From assembly GCA_025996815.1 (NCBI GenBank), contig BNTT01000031.1, positions 1-26,747 on the forward strand: a DNA stretch of 26,747 nucleotides. Reading direction: 5' to 3'. Within the stretch, counting starts at the first letter, position 1. Each line of letters begins with the position of its first letter. The stretch comes from Bacteroidia bacterium. Lineage in GTDB: Bacteria > Bacteroidota > Bacteroidia > Bacteroidales > Azobacteroidaceae. This document shows, piece by piece, positions 16,098 to 23,781 of this stretch. The position numbers and the translations under genes are program-made. Under the pieces are notes generated by a model. It did not search any database, had not been told where the DNA came from, and worked only from the letters and a program-made list of their open reading frames with translations.

Positions 16098-18164
16098 GTG
16101 TACATCGAAGTCATACTTCCGGTGCCGCTGGCAGACACGTTCACCTATTCCGTGCCGGCGGAATTGGAGGCGCAAATCGTCCGTGGCGGCTTGGTAGAGG
16201 TGCCTTTCGGAAAAAATAAAAATTATTACGGCATAGTCGCGTCCATCGGAGAAAAATCGTCGGTGGACGCGGCTGCTATTAAGCCCATTGTGGACATCCC
16301 TGTCATTGCGGGCGTGCCCCGCAATCCCCTCGTAGACACCCGCCAATTGCAATTTTGGGATTGGCTATCAGGCTATTACCTCTGCCGTCAGGGGGAGGTT
16401 TTCAAAGCGGCGTTGCCGCCGGCATTCATTGAGAAAGGGATTTTGCACACATTCCGCCGTAAGGGTATTGCGCGCCATGCCCTTACACCGCATACGCCAT
16501 CCCTCCCGCCATTGCATACATTAAACGATTTGCAACAGCAGGCATTTCTTGAAATAAAAACCTGCCTCCAAGAAAAAAACGTCTGCCTCCTGCACGGCGT
16601 AACATCTTCCGGAAAGACGGAAATTTACACCCATCTGATTCAAGAAACGCTGGATGCCGGTAGGCAGGTGCTCTATCTGCTGCCGGAAATAGCCCTGACC
16701 ACCCAAATCACCGGTCGCTTGAAGCAGTTTTTCGACGACCGGTTGGGGGTGTATCATTCGCAAATCAATCATCATGAGCGGAAGGATATTTGGGAGGGGA
16801 TTGGCAATTACGAATTACAAATTACGAAACAACGTTCGGCGGTAGCCAATTACGAAATCGTGCTTGGTGCGCGTTCTGCGGTGTTTTTGCCTTTTCACAA
16901 TTTGGGGTTGGTGATTGTGGATGAGGAGCACGAGCCGAGTTATAAGCAGCAAGACCCTGCGCCGCGCTATCACGCGCGCAATGCGGCGATTATGTTGGCG
17001 AGTATGCACGGTGCGAAGGTGGTGCTGGGTAGTGCAACGCCTTCGGTGGAGTCGTTTTACAATGCCCAAACGGGTAAATATGGCTACGTGCGCCTCGAAA
17101 AGCGGTTTGAGGATACCGAACTGCCGCGTATCATTCCCGTGGATGTGAAAGAATTGCGGCGCACAAGGCAGATGAAGTCGATTTTTTCGCCGCTGTTGCA
17201 GGGCGCGATGCAGGCAGCGTTGGACAGAGGCGAGCAGGTGCTGCTGTTCCAAAATCGGCGGGGTTTCGCCCCCGTGATGACCTGCAAAATATGCGATTGG
17301 GTGCCCAAATGCCGCTTTTGCGACATCAGCCTCACCTACCACAAGCAAAGCAACCGCCTGAAATGCCACTATTGCGGGCACGCCTACACCCTGCCGACGC
17401 AATGCCCCGAATGTGGCGGCGAATTGGGCTTCGTGGGCTACGGCACCGAAAAAGTGGAGGAAGAAATCCGAGCACTGTTCCCCTCCGCAACGGTCGAACG
17501 GATGGACACCGACACCACCTCGACGAAAAAAGCCTTTGAAGACATCATCGCGCGCCTCGAAAGCGGGCAGACGCAGATTTTGATTGGCACACAGATGATT
17601 TCCAAGGGGTTAGACTTCGACAAAGTGGGCTTGGTGGGCATCCTCAACGCCGATGCGCTGATGAACCACCCCGATTTCAGAGCCTACGAGCGGGCTTATC
17701 AACTGATGTCGCAAGTGTCCGGTCGCGCGGGTCGCCGCAAGGAGCAGGGCGAAGTGATTTTGCAGACGTCGCACCTCGACCACGCGCTGATTCAGTCGGT
17801 GTTGCAGCAAAACTACACCGAAATGTACACCACACAGATGCAGGAACGCGAACTGTTTCGCTACCCGCCCCTTTTCCGCCTCATCCACATCACGCTCAAA
17901 CACCGATTGGACGACACCGTGAGAGATTTAGCCGAGGCTTTCGCCGTGCAGTTGCGCGAAAAACTGGGCGACCGCGTGCTCGGTCCCGACAAGCCGGCAG
18001 TAGCCAAAATTCAAAATCTCTACCTCCGCCAAATCGTGCTGAAAGTCGAAAACAAGGTATCAATGACCGTCTTGCGCGAAATCGTGGAGGGCATTCAAGC
18101 CAATCTTTGGGCACAAAAAGAGTTCCGCTACGCGGTGGTGCAGTTTGACGTGGACCCGGTGTAG
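16098..18164 (+). CDS. priA: Primosomal replication restart helicase PriA
   Basis: 688 residues from a GTG at 16098, chosen because the 3'-DNA-binding domain starts right there (YIEVILPVPLADTFTYSVP). Helicase motifs: Walker A GVTSSGKTE (167-175), DEEH (275-278), GSATPS, and the C-terminal GRAGRR. All eight zinc-binding cysteines are present (CKIC, CRFC, CHYC and CPEC pairs). PriA binds stalled forks and reloads DnaB. Two oddities stand out. The segment between the DNA-binding domain and Walker A is some 57 residues shorter than in E. coli, so the winged-helix domain is mostly missing. About 14 extra residues (around 237-250) come from an in-frame repeat insertion. It ends at a terminator shared with the convergent gene. 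Confidence 0.95.
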   Translation: MYIEVILPVPLADTFTYSVPAELEAQIVRGGLVEVPFGKNKNYYGIVASIGEKSSVDAAAIKPIVDIPVIAGVPRNPLVDTRQLQFWDWLSGYYLCRQGEVFKAALPPAFIEKGILHTFRRKGIARHALTPHTPSLPPLHTLNDLQQQAFLEIKTCLQEKNVCLLHGVTSSGKTEIYTHLIQETLDAGRQVLYLLPEIALTTQITGRLKQFFDDRLGVYHSQINHHERKDIWEGIGNYELQITKQRSAVANYEIVLGARSAVFLPFHNLGLVIVDEEHEPSYKQQDPAPRYHARNAAIMLASMHGAKVVLGSATPSVESFYNAQTGKYGYVRLEKRFEDTELPRIIPVDVKELRRTRQMKSIFSPLLQGAMQAALDRGEQVLLFQNRRGFAPVMTCKICDWVPKCRFCDISLTYHKQSNRLKCHYCGHAYTLPTQCPECGGELGFVGYGTEKVEEEIRALFPSATVERMDTDTTSTKKAFEDIIARLESGQTQILIGTQMISKGLDFDKVGLVGILNADALMNHPDFRAYERAYQLMSQVSGRAGRRKEQGEVILQTSHLDHALIQSVLQQNYTEMYTTQMQERELFRYPPLFRLIHITLKHRLDDTVRDLAEAFAVQLREKLGDRVLGPDKPAVAKIQNLYLRQIVLKVENKVSMTVLREIVEGIQANLWAQKEFRYAVVQFDVDPV
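16805..16856 (+). repeat. AATTACGAATTAC-family repeat inserted in frame in priA
   Basis: Bases 16806-16828 repeat exactly the 23-nt sequence at 8944-8966. CAATTACGAA occurs at 16805-16814 and again at 16847-16856, exactly 42 nt apart, so the extra DNA is 14 codons long and leaves the frame intact. Confidence 0.8.
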
Positions 18165-18220
18165 CAAATCATTGCAGCAGATTGAACGGCTCATCACGAG
18201 CAGAACAGTTTAAACCCCTC

Positions 18221-18250
18221 AAAGCTCTATCATTCAGTTGATAGAGTTTT
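18221..18250. terminator. Terminator between priA and the convergent gene
   Basis: CTCTATCA (18225-18232) pairs with TGATAGAG (18239-18246) around a 6-nt loop, followed by TTTTGATTTT on the plus strand and preceded by CAAAG, so it can serve both genes. Confidence 0.75.
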
Positions 18251-18255
18251 GATTT

Positions 18256-19317
18256 TCATTTTTCGACATAGTAACGGTCAATATTAAATTTATCAAAATC
18301 ATAGATTTCAATTAATTCTACAAGACCATTTGGCATTTCAATGTCCTGCCAAGTTTCCTCAAACACTTCGCCTGCGTCAAGATTTGTATTGAATAACGTT
18401 TGTTTCTTTTTCGTTAGAAAATTGATATTAATAATATTTGTTCTAACAGGTCCCCTGGTGTTGGTTTGCTCATAGCCAATCAACTCAAAATCATTGTTTC
18501 TGTTTCGATAACGAAAAGTGTATCGGCACCACCAACCATCGCTACCGTGTCCACAATGAATTAGCAAATTGCCTTTTTCGATTGCAGCGGCAACATAACC
18601 GCCGTCATTTTGATATTCGGACGAAAAACAATCAGAAATTGCCTCAACGAGATTGTATTCTTCGCCCTCTTTTAATGCGATTACCATTCCACGACGGTTA
18701 CAGTCTAATTCGCCATAATATTCGTCTGTTACAAAAGCACTCTTTTTTGTTTGTTTTGTGATTATCACGCAATCGTCTTCGTCGTCATTATTCAAATCGC
18801 CTGCAATTTTTTCAAAAACAGTGTCGTTGGAATACATCAAATCTTCAGGATTTTTTTCAATCCTGGCAAGGCTTGCTCCTTCATCGGTGCGGGAACATTT
18901 TGCTTTTGGAAATTTTGACAAATTCTCATCTGTAACAAATGTATAAATATAGTGTTCGACACTCCATTCAGCAATTCCTCTTTCTCTATCTAACCAAACA
19001 ATGTTCCAATCAACCGCCCACCCTTGGTCTGCCGATTTTAGACTAAGTACAATAGTATCGTTTATTTGATATGAGTTTAAAATTTCAAGTTCCCATTTTA
19101 CACCCACAACAAACGCAAAGGTTAGTTTATTTCCCTCTATTAGCAACACATCTGATTCACCATCACAGACGACAAATTCGCCATCTATACCTGTGGGCAT
19201 CAAATTTGTCCATTTGGTAGGTAATGTACTGTAATCAAAAGAAACATTTTTGTTTCCATAACCACTTGCAGGTAATGCAAGAACGCTTAAAATGAGTGCT
19301 ATTTTTTTCATTATCAA
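18256..19317 (-). CDS. Exported protein of unknown function
   Basis: 353 residues. The signal peptide (MKKIALILSVLALPASG) suits the second Met at 19311 better than the first at 19317. The mature part is acidic and rich in beta-type segments. The stretch AGDLNNDDEDDCVIITK, near the middle, is an acidic Asp/Asn-rich loop of the kind seen in FG-GAP/VCBS-like calcium-binding propeller repeats, and is followed by SDCFSSEYQNDGGYVAAAIEKGNLLIHCGHG. Several Cys could form disulfides in the periplasm. I do not recognise a named family. It stands alone between priA (convergent) and the GH13 gene (divergent). Confidence 0.7.
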   Translation of the reverse strand: MIMKKIALILSVLALPASGYGNKNVSFDYSTLPTKWTNLMPTGIDGEFVVCDGESDVLLIEGNKLTFAFVVGVKWELEILNSYQINDTIVLSLKSADQGWAVDWNIVWLDRERGIAEWSVEHYIYTFVTDENLSKFPKAKCSRTDEGASLARIEKNPEDLMYSNDTVFEKIAGDLNNDDEDDCVIITKQTKKSAFVTDEYYGELDCNRRGMVIALKEGEEYNLVEAISDCFSSEYQNDGGYVAAAIEKGNLLIHCGHGSDGWWCRYTFRYRNRNNDFELIGYEQTNTRGPVRTNIININFLTKKKQTLFNTNLDAGEVFEETWQDIEMPNGLVELIEIYDFDKFNIDRYYVEK

Positions 19318-19341
19318 TTTATTTTTGCAAATTTAACGCTG

Positions 19342-19349
19342 CAAAGTTA
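19342..19349 (-). promoter_or_regulatory. -7 element upstream of the exported unknown protein
   Basis: TAACTTTG on the minus strand, 25 nt before the start codon; a weak GTTG (19374-19371) stands near the -33 position. Confidence 0.4.
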
Positions 19350-19441
19350 CAAATAATTATTTTAAAAATGCAACTTTCAATAAAAAAAAGGGAAATTTGT
19401 CGTGCACCCCGACAGCATGATTGCGCCGTTTTTTAAAAAAA

Positions 19442-19472
19442 ATTGCACTGTCATAAATTATGTGTAAATTTG
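19442..19472 (+). promoter_or_regulatory. Promoter of the GH13 gene, very close to its start codon
   Basis: TAAATTTG at 19465-19472 is a perfect -7 element, with ATTG (19442-19445) 19 nt upstream as a near match to -33 TTTG. Only 7 nt separate it from the ATG at 19480. Confidence 0.5.
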
Positions 19473-19479
19473 CAACGCA

Positions 19480-21108
19480 ATGAAAGAAAAAATACTTATT
19501 TATCAGGTGTTGCCGCGCCTGTTTGGCAACCATAAGCCGAATCCCGTCCCTCATGGCACGATTGCGGAGAACGGATGCGGCAAATTGTCGGCTTTCACGC
19601 CCAAGGTGTTGAAAGAGATTAGAAAGTTGGGATTTAGCCATATTTGGTACACGGGGCTGTTGGAACATGCCACGCAGACTGTTTATCCGGACATTCGCCC
19701 CGACCATCCGGCGGTGGTCAAGGGCAAAGCCGGCTCGCCGTATGCCATCAAGGACTATTACGACATCGACCCCGACTTGGCGGACGTGGTGCCCGACAGG
19801 ATGAAGGAATTTGAAAAATTGGTCGTCCGCACGCACAAAGCCGGGCTGAAATTCATCATGGATTTTGTGCCCAACCATGTGGCGCGCGGATATAATTCGG
19901 ACGCGAAGCCCGACTCGGTGATTGATTTGGGTGCCGCCGACAATCTGCACACCTCTTTTGCGCGGAATAATAATTTTTATTACCTGCCGGGGCAACAATT
20001 TCAAATCACACACGAATCGCGCCCCGCGAACTACCACGAATCGCCCGCCAAGGTAACCGGCAACGACTGTTTCAGCCCCCACCCCACCCCCAACGACTGG
20101 TACGAAACGGTCAAACTCAACTACGGCATCGACTATCTGAACGGTGGTCGCACGCATTTTTCGCCCATCCCCGACACATGGAAAAAGATGACGGACATCC
20201 TCCTCTTTTGGGCTTCCAAGCAGGTGGACGGCTTCCGCTGCGATATGGCGGAAATGGTGCCGGTGGAATTTTGGGAATATGCCATCCCCAAGGTGAAGGA
20301 GAAGCACCCGGGCATCATTTTCATCGCGGAGGTGTATAATCCCGAACAGTATCGCAACTATCTGCAACGCGGGCATTTCGACTTCCTCTACGACAAGGTG
20401 GGGCTTTACGACACCCTGCGTGCCGTCGTAACGGGCAACCTGCCGGCAAGCGCAATCACCGCCTGCTGGCAGTCCACAGGCGATATTCAGCCGAATATGC
20501 TCCATTTTTTGGAAAACCACGACGAGCAACGCATCGCTTCCGATTTTTTCGCGGGCGATGCAAAAAAAGCCATCCCTGCGCTGGCAGTAGCCCTTTTTAT
20601 GAACACCAGCCCGTTTATGGTCTATTTCGGGCAAACAATCGGCGAGCGCGGCATGGATGCCGAAGGATTCAGCGGGCGCGACGGGCGAACAACGATTTTT
20701 GACTATTGGTCGATGCCCAACTGCCTGTTGCCAATCACCACCGAACAAAAAAAATTGCGCTCGTGCTATGCCGAATGGCTGAATTTGGCAAACAGCAACA
20801 GCGCATTGCGCGAAGGCGGTTTCTACGACCTGATGTATGCCAATCCGTCCGGCGAGGGCTTCAACCCCGACAAGCAATACGCCTTTCTGCGTAGCGACGG
20901 CAAAGATTTAGTGCTGGTGGTCGCCAATTTCGACGCTCAGCCAAAAGATGCCCGGGTGTTCCTTCCCGCCCACGCTTTCGACCACTTTGGCATCAGGAGT
21001 AAGGCGTTGCGCGATACCTACTGTGAATTGCATTTGGAGGGTTACGGTGCCGTTATCACAGAAATTTGTCGCCATACTTCATATTTACGTCCGCCAAAAA
21101 CTGCTTGA
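19480..21108 (+). CDS. GH13 alpha-amylase-family enzyme, cytoplasmic
   Basis: 542 residues, no signal peptide. GH13 regions in order: I DFVPNH (128-133), II GFRCDMAEM (251-259) with nucleophile Asp255, III FIAEVYNPE (281-289) with acid/base Glu284, and IV ENHDEQR (345-351) with stabiliser Asp348. A C-terminal all-beta domain follows (YAFLRSDGKDLVLVVANFD). Family enzymes hydrolyse or transfer alpha-1,4/1,6-glucosides; with no export signal, glycogen or imported maltodextrin is the likely substrate. The last 13 or so residues, after GAVITEI, run over the end of the convergent manC gene (53-nt overlap) and look like read-through of a lost stop. Confidence 0.92.
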   Translation: MKEKILIYQVLPRLFGNHKPNPVPHGTIAENGCGKLSAFTPKVLKEIRKLGFSHIWYTGLLEHATQTVYPDIRPDHPAVVKGKAGSPYAIKDYYDIDPDLADVVPDRMKEFEKLVVRTHKAGLKFIMDFVPNHVARGYNSDAKPDSVIDLGAADNLHTSFARNNNFYYLPGQQFQITHESRPANYHESPAKVTGNDCFSPHPTPNDWYETVKLNYGIDYLNGGRTHFSPIPDTWKKMTDILLFWASKQVDGFRCDMAEMVPVEFWEYAIPKVKEKHPGIIFIAEVYNPEQYRNYLQRGHFDFLYDKVGLYDTLRAVVTGNLPASAITACWQSTGDIQPNMLHFLENHDEQRIASDFFAGDAKKAIPALAVALFMNTSPFMVYFGQTIGERGMDAEGFSGRDGRTTIFDYWSMPNCLLPITTEQKKLRSCYAEWLNLANSNSALREGGFYDLMYANPSGEGFNPDKQYAFLRSDGKDLVLVVANFDAQPKDARVFLPAHAFDHFGIRSKALRDTYCELHLEGYGAVITEICRHTSYLRPPKTA

Positions 21109-22129
21109 TGCGCTGCTCTTCAGACTTTTTACAAATCATTAACACATTGTCTTCGCCCACGACAACGTAATCGCTTAACCCTTGAATCACAGCAAGTTTG
21201 CCATCAGAAAGTGTTACGAGATTGTCGCTGCTTTCGATGAACAGCGACTGACATTTCAGCACGGCGTTGCGGTTTTCGTCTTTCTCCGCCAAATCGTAGA
21301 GCGCGCCCCACGAGCCAAGGTCTGACCAGCCGAAATCGGCTATCAGCATATAGGCGTTGGCGGCTTTTTCCATAATGCCGTAGTCGATAGAGATGTTTTG
21401 GCACTTCGGATAGTTCTCGCGGATGAACGCCTTTTCTTCGAGCGTATTATATTTGCCCTTGCCCTGCTCAAAACAGGCGAACATATCGGGCAGATACAGA
21501 AGAAACGCATCAATAATCGTTTGCACATTCCAAATAAAAATGCCCGAATTCCAATAAAATTCGCCGCTTTCAAAAAAAACTTTGGCAAGTTCGGCATTGG
21601 GCTTTTCGGTAAATGCCTTGACACGATGGATGGCTTGCCCATTGCTCTGCGTCTGGATATAGCCATAGCCCGTTTCCGGACGGTTGGGCGTGACGCCCAG
21701 CGTGAGCAGGGCATCGTTTTCCTGCGCAAATTCCAATGCCGTCTGAATATTATTCAGAAAATGGTGCTCCTGCAAAATCAAATGGTCGGCAGGCGTCACC
21801 ACGATGCTCGCTTTGGGGTTGATAGCCTGAATATGATATGCCGCGTAGGCAATGCACGGAGCCGTGTTGCGGCGCGTAGGCTCCAAGAGCAACTGATTGT
21901 CTTTCAAATCGGGCAGTTGCTCCTTCGTCAGTGCCGCATATTGCTCATTTGTAGCAATATAGATGTTCTCTTTCGGCACGATTTTCGCGAAGCGGTCGTA
22001 GGTATGCTGCAACAGCGAGCGACCTGTGCCCAAAAAATCCAAAAACTGCTTCGGCTTATTCTCACGGCTAAATGGCCAGAAACGGCTACCGATTCCGCCA
22101 CTCATAATCACACAATAGCTATTTTCCAT
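21056..22129 (-). CDS. manC: Mannose-1-phosphate guanylyltransferase
   Basis: 357 residues, single-domain form without the phosphomannose isomerase extension. It has the nucleotidyltransferase signature SGGIGSRFWPFSRENKPKQF (10-29), TPADHLI (metal/substrate), EKPNAELA, WNSGIFIW and the SIDYGIMEKA segment. It makes GDP-mannose from mannose 1-phosphate and GTP, the precursor for mannose- and fucose-containing surface glycans. Its promoter is a clear Bacteroidota match 22 nt upstream. It overlaps the convergent GH13 gene by 53 nt. Confidence 0.95.
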   Translation of the reverse strand: MENSYCVIMSGGIGSRFWPFSRENKPKQFLDFLGTGRSLLQHTYDRFAKIVPKENIYIATNEQYAALTKEQLPDLKDNQLLLEPTRRNTAPCIAYAAYHIQAINPKASIVVTPADHLILQEHHFLNNIQTALEFAQENDALLTLGVTPNRPETGYGYIQTQSNGQAIHRVKAFTEKPNAELAKVFFESGEFYWNSGIFIWNVQTIIDAFLLYLPDMFACFEQGKGKYNTLEEKAFIRENYPKCQNISIDYGIMEKAANAYMLIADFGWSDLGSWGALYDLAEKDENRNAVLKCQSLFIESSDNLVTLSDGKLAVIQGLSDYVVVGEDNVLMICKKSEEQRIKQFLADVNMKYGDKFL

Positions 22130-22150
22130 CTATTTTTATATTTCAGAACA

Positions 22151-22182
22151 CAAAGTTACAAGAAAAATTTGACTTTACCAAA
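22151..22182 (-). promoter_or_regulatory. Promoter of manC
   Basis: On the minus strand TAACTTTG (22158-22151) with TTTG (22182-22179) 20 nt upstream, a full consensus match. Confidence 0.75.
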
Positions 22183-22201
22183 CAGTTTCGTAAAATTTAT
22201 T

Positions 22202-23119
22202 TTATTTTAACCGATAACTCACAAACGCGACCCGCCGGCTGTCCGGCGACCACGAATTGACGTTGATGGTGCCCTGCCCGCCCAAAAATTGCACCAGCGT
22301 GAGCGGCTCCCCACCCGCGGCAGGCATCATCCGCAATTCCACCTTTTTGTTTGCCAAATGCTCGCTCGGTTTTGAAATGCCCGGGTCATAAGCGATGAAA
22401 ATCACCTGCTTGCCATCGGGCGAAACGTGCGGAAACCACGAATTGCGGGTGGAGTCGGCGGTCATCTGCGTCTGCTCCGAGCCGTCGGCATTCATCCGCC
22501 AGATTTGCATCAAGCCTCGGCGCGCCGAATTAAACCAGATATGCTTGCCGTCGGGGGAATATTCCGGCGCATCGTCGTGCCCCGCGGCGGTGGTCAGGCG
22601 CACCTCCTTGCCGCCCGCAAAAGGGCACACATAGACATCATAATTGTTGGCACGGTCGGCGCAATAGACAAGAAACTTGTTGTCGGGACTGATGCCATGC
22701 ACATAAGCGGGGCAAAACTCCACCACCAAATGCGGCATGCCACCCTCACACGGCACCGTGTAAACATGCGAGCCATGATTGCCGGAAGGGATGTTGCTGA
22801 GGGCGATATATTTGCCATCGGCACTAACCACATGGTCGCTGTTGCAAGTTGTTGCGAACCGGGTATCAATAAGCACCGGCTTTGCCCGCGGCTTTTCGAG
22901 CGACAGCCGGTAAAGTTTGCCCTCACTATTGAAAACCAGCCACCTGCCATCAGGCATCCAGTTAGGAGCCTCAATCAGGTGATTGAACTCCCTGACAACC
23001 TCCCGCACCCCGGAATCCACATCAAGAATCTCCAGCACGCTGACGACTTTGGGCTGCCGATTGGCAGCACCAATGAAGAAAAGAGAGCCGGCGATGGCGA
23101 AAAATGCTTTAATTTTCAT
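22202..23119 (-). CDS. Exported TolB/PD40-type beta-propeller protein
   Basis: 305 residues from the ATG at 23119; a longer frame reaches 23197, but the signal peptide (MKIKAFFAIAGSLFFIGAA) begins at 23119. Six PD40-like blades can be counted from their SPDGK-type turns: MPDGRWLVF, SADGKYIAL, SPDNKFLVY, SPDGKHIWF, SPDGKQVIF and SPDSRRVAF. The longest blade, with QIWRMNADGSEQTQMT, is classic TolB C-terminal propeller. It may bind a protein or carbohydrate partner in the periplasm; there is no attached peptidase domain. No named function can be given. It lies upstream of manC on the same strand, but manC has its own promoter. Confidence 0.85.
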   Translation of the reverse strand: MKIKAFFAIAGSLFFIGAANRQPKVVSVLEILDVDSGVREVVREFNHLIEAPNWMPDGRWLVFNSEGKLYRLSLEKPRAKPVLIDTRFATTCNSDHVVSADGKYIALSNIPSGNHGSHVYTVPCEGGMPHLVVEFCPAYVHGISPDNKFLVYCADRANNYDVYVCPFAGGKEVRLTTAAGHDDAPEYSPDGKHIWFNSARRGLMQIWRMNADGSEQTQMTADSTRNSWFPHVSPDGKQVIFIAYDPGISKPSEHLANKKVELRMMPAAGGEPLTLVQFLGGQGTINVNSWSPDSRRVAFVSYRLK

Positions 23120-23202
23120 ACATTTATCCACTACACCCCCCGCAATCGCATGAGCGCAAACGCCGCAGGAGTGAGTTCCGGGATAGGTAGAAAGCAACAG
23201 AG

Positions 23203-23310
23203 TTATACTGTTTTTTCTTCCCTACGCTCCTTGTATCTGGCATAAAATGCCAAACCAATTAACACTGCTCCTGCTCCGTACATTACGGCAAGTACTTTAA
23301 ATGCTTCCAT
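23203..23310 (-). CDS. 35-residue single-pass membrane protein
   Basis: MEAFKVLAVMYGAGAVLIGL begins this short protein; one membrane helix (about residues 5-23) is followed by a charged tail with YKERREEKT. Start 5 nt after the stop of the next gene upstream (23316-23528), so the two are translated from one message. The function is unknown. Conservation of such pairs would be the test that it is a real gene; length alone is weak evidence. Confidence 0.6.
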   Translation of the reverse strand: MEAFKVLAVMYGAGAVLIGLAFYARYKERREEKTV

Positions 23311-23315
23311 TTTAT

Positions 23316-23528
23316 TTATTTTTTATCGTTGCTACTAACTACATAAATTCCAACCACAATAAGAATAATACAAAACACAATTCCTCCGAAAATAAGTACG
23401 AAATTACTTGTATCCGTTTTTAAGATTGCCCCAAGAACCACTCCTCCAAATGTAAGTTCACCAAGCCTCATAAGGGTTTCACCATACAACTTCATTGTGG
23501 ACTTTTTCGATTTTTCTTTTTTTCCCAT
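23316..23528 (-). CDS. 70-residue membrane protein, DUF6722-like
   Basis: A Lys-rich N-terminus (GKKEKSKKS), then two hydrophobic segments (about 26-37 and 43-64), with the motif GELTFGGVVLGAI before the first turn. This recalls the small Bacteroidota family DUF6722, though I assign it only by pattern. It forms an operon with the 35-residue gene. A -7 element lies 27 nt upstream. Confidence 0.65.
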   Translation of the reverse strand: MGKKEKSKKSTMKLYGETLMRLGELTFGGVVLGAILKTDTSNFVLIFGGIVFCIILIVVGIYVVSSNDKK

Positions 23529-23554
23529 CCGTGTTACTTTTTAATATTGCCCCG

Positions 23555-23562
23555 CAAAGGTA
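23555..23562 (-). promoter_or_regulatory. -7 element for the two small membrane-protein genes
   Basis: TACCTTTG on the minus strand; CTTG (23587-23584) 21 nt upstream is a one-mismatch -33 element. It lies 30 nt from the tRNA fragment, outside the prophage. Confidence 0.5.
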
Positions 23563-23592
23563 ACTATTTTTTTGCGGAATATGCAAGACTTG

Positions 23593-23638
23593 TACCCCCG
23601 AGCAGAATCGAACTGCTATCAAAAGTTTAGGAAACTTG
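23593..23638 (-). other. 3' fragment of tRNA-Arg(CCU): probable attachment site
   Basis: On the minus strand the anticodon loop TTCCTAA (23633-23627) has anticodon CCT, with a stem of 4 pairs plus one mismatch. A 4-nt variable region follows, then a perfect T arm AGCAG, TTCGATT, CTGCT (23617-23601), then CGGGGGT (23600-23594) as the 3' half of an acceptor stem and a discriminator A at 23593. The matching ACCCCCG and a D arm are absent upstream; that sequence is AT-rich and unrelated. This is the scar expected where an element recombines inside a tRNA gene. Confidence 0.7.
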
Positions 23639-23740
23639 TGCATCAATTTTGAATATCAGCAAGTTACATCCACTTTTCACTTTTTTGTAAAACTATTGTA
23701 ATACATTTAAGGGGATAATTAAACACACCAATTCACGCCG

Positions 23741-23772
23741 CAAAGGTACGATAAAAAAACGAATTATACAAA
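23741..23772 (-). promoter_or_regulatory. Orphan promoter between the methylase gene and the tRNA fragment
   Basis: On the minus strand TACCTTTG (23748-23741) with TTTG (23772-23769) 20 nt upstream, a full consensus. The next start codon downstream is at 23528, beyond the tRNA fragment, so it may drive a short RNA or the two small membrane genes. Confidence 0.55.
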
Positions 23773-23781
23773 AACCATTTT

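Noticed and set aside
19357..20877. A 506-residue minus-strand ORF opposite the GH13 gene
   Set aside because: It is the antisense shadow of a gene with intact GH13 motifs; its translation has no family motif and no promoter.
23593..23670. A complete tRNA gene
   Set aside because: The D arm and the 5' acceptor strand are missing; only the 3' part can be drawn.
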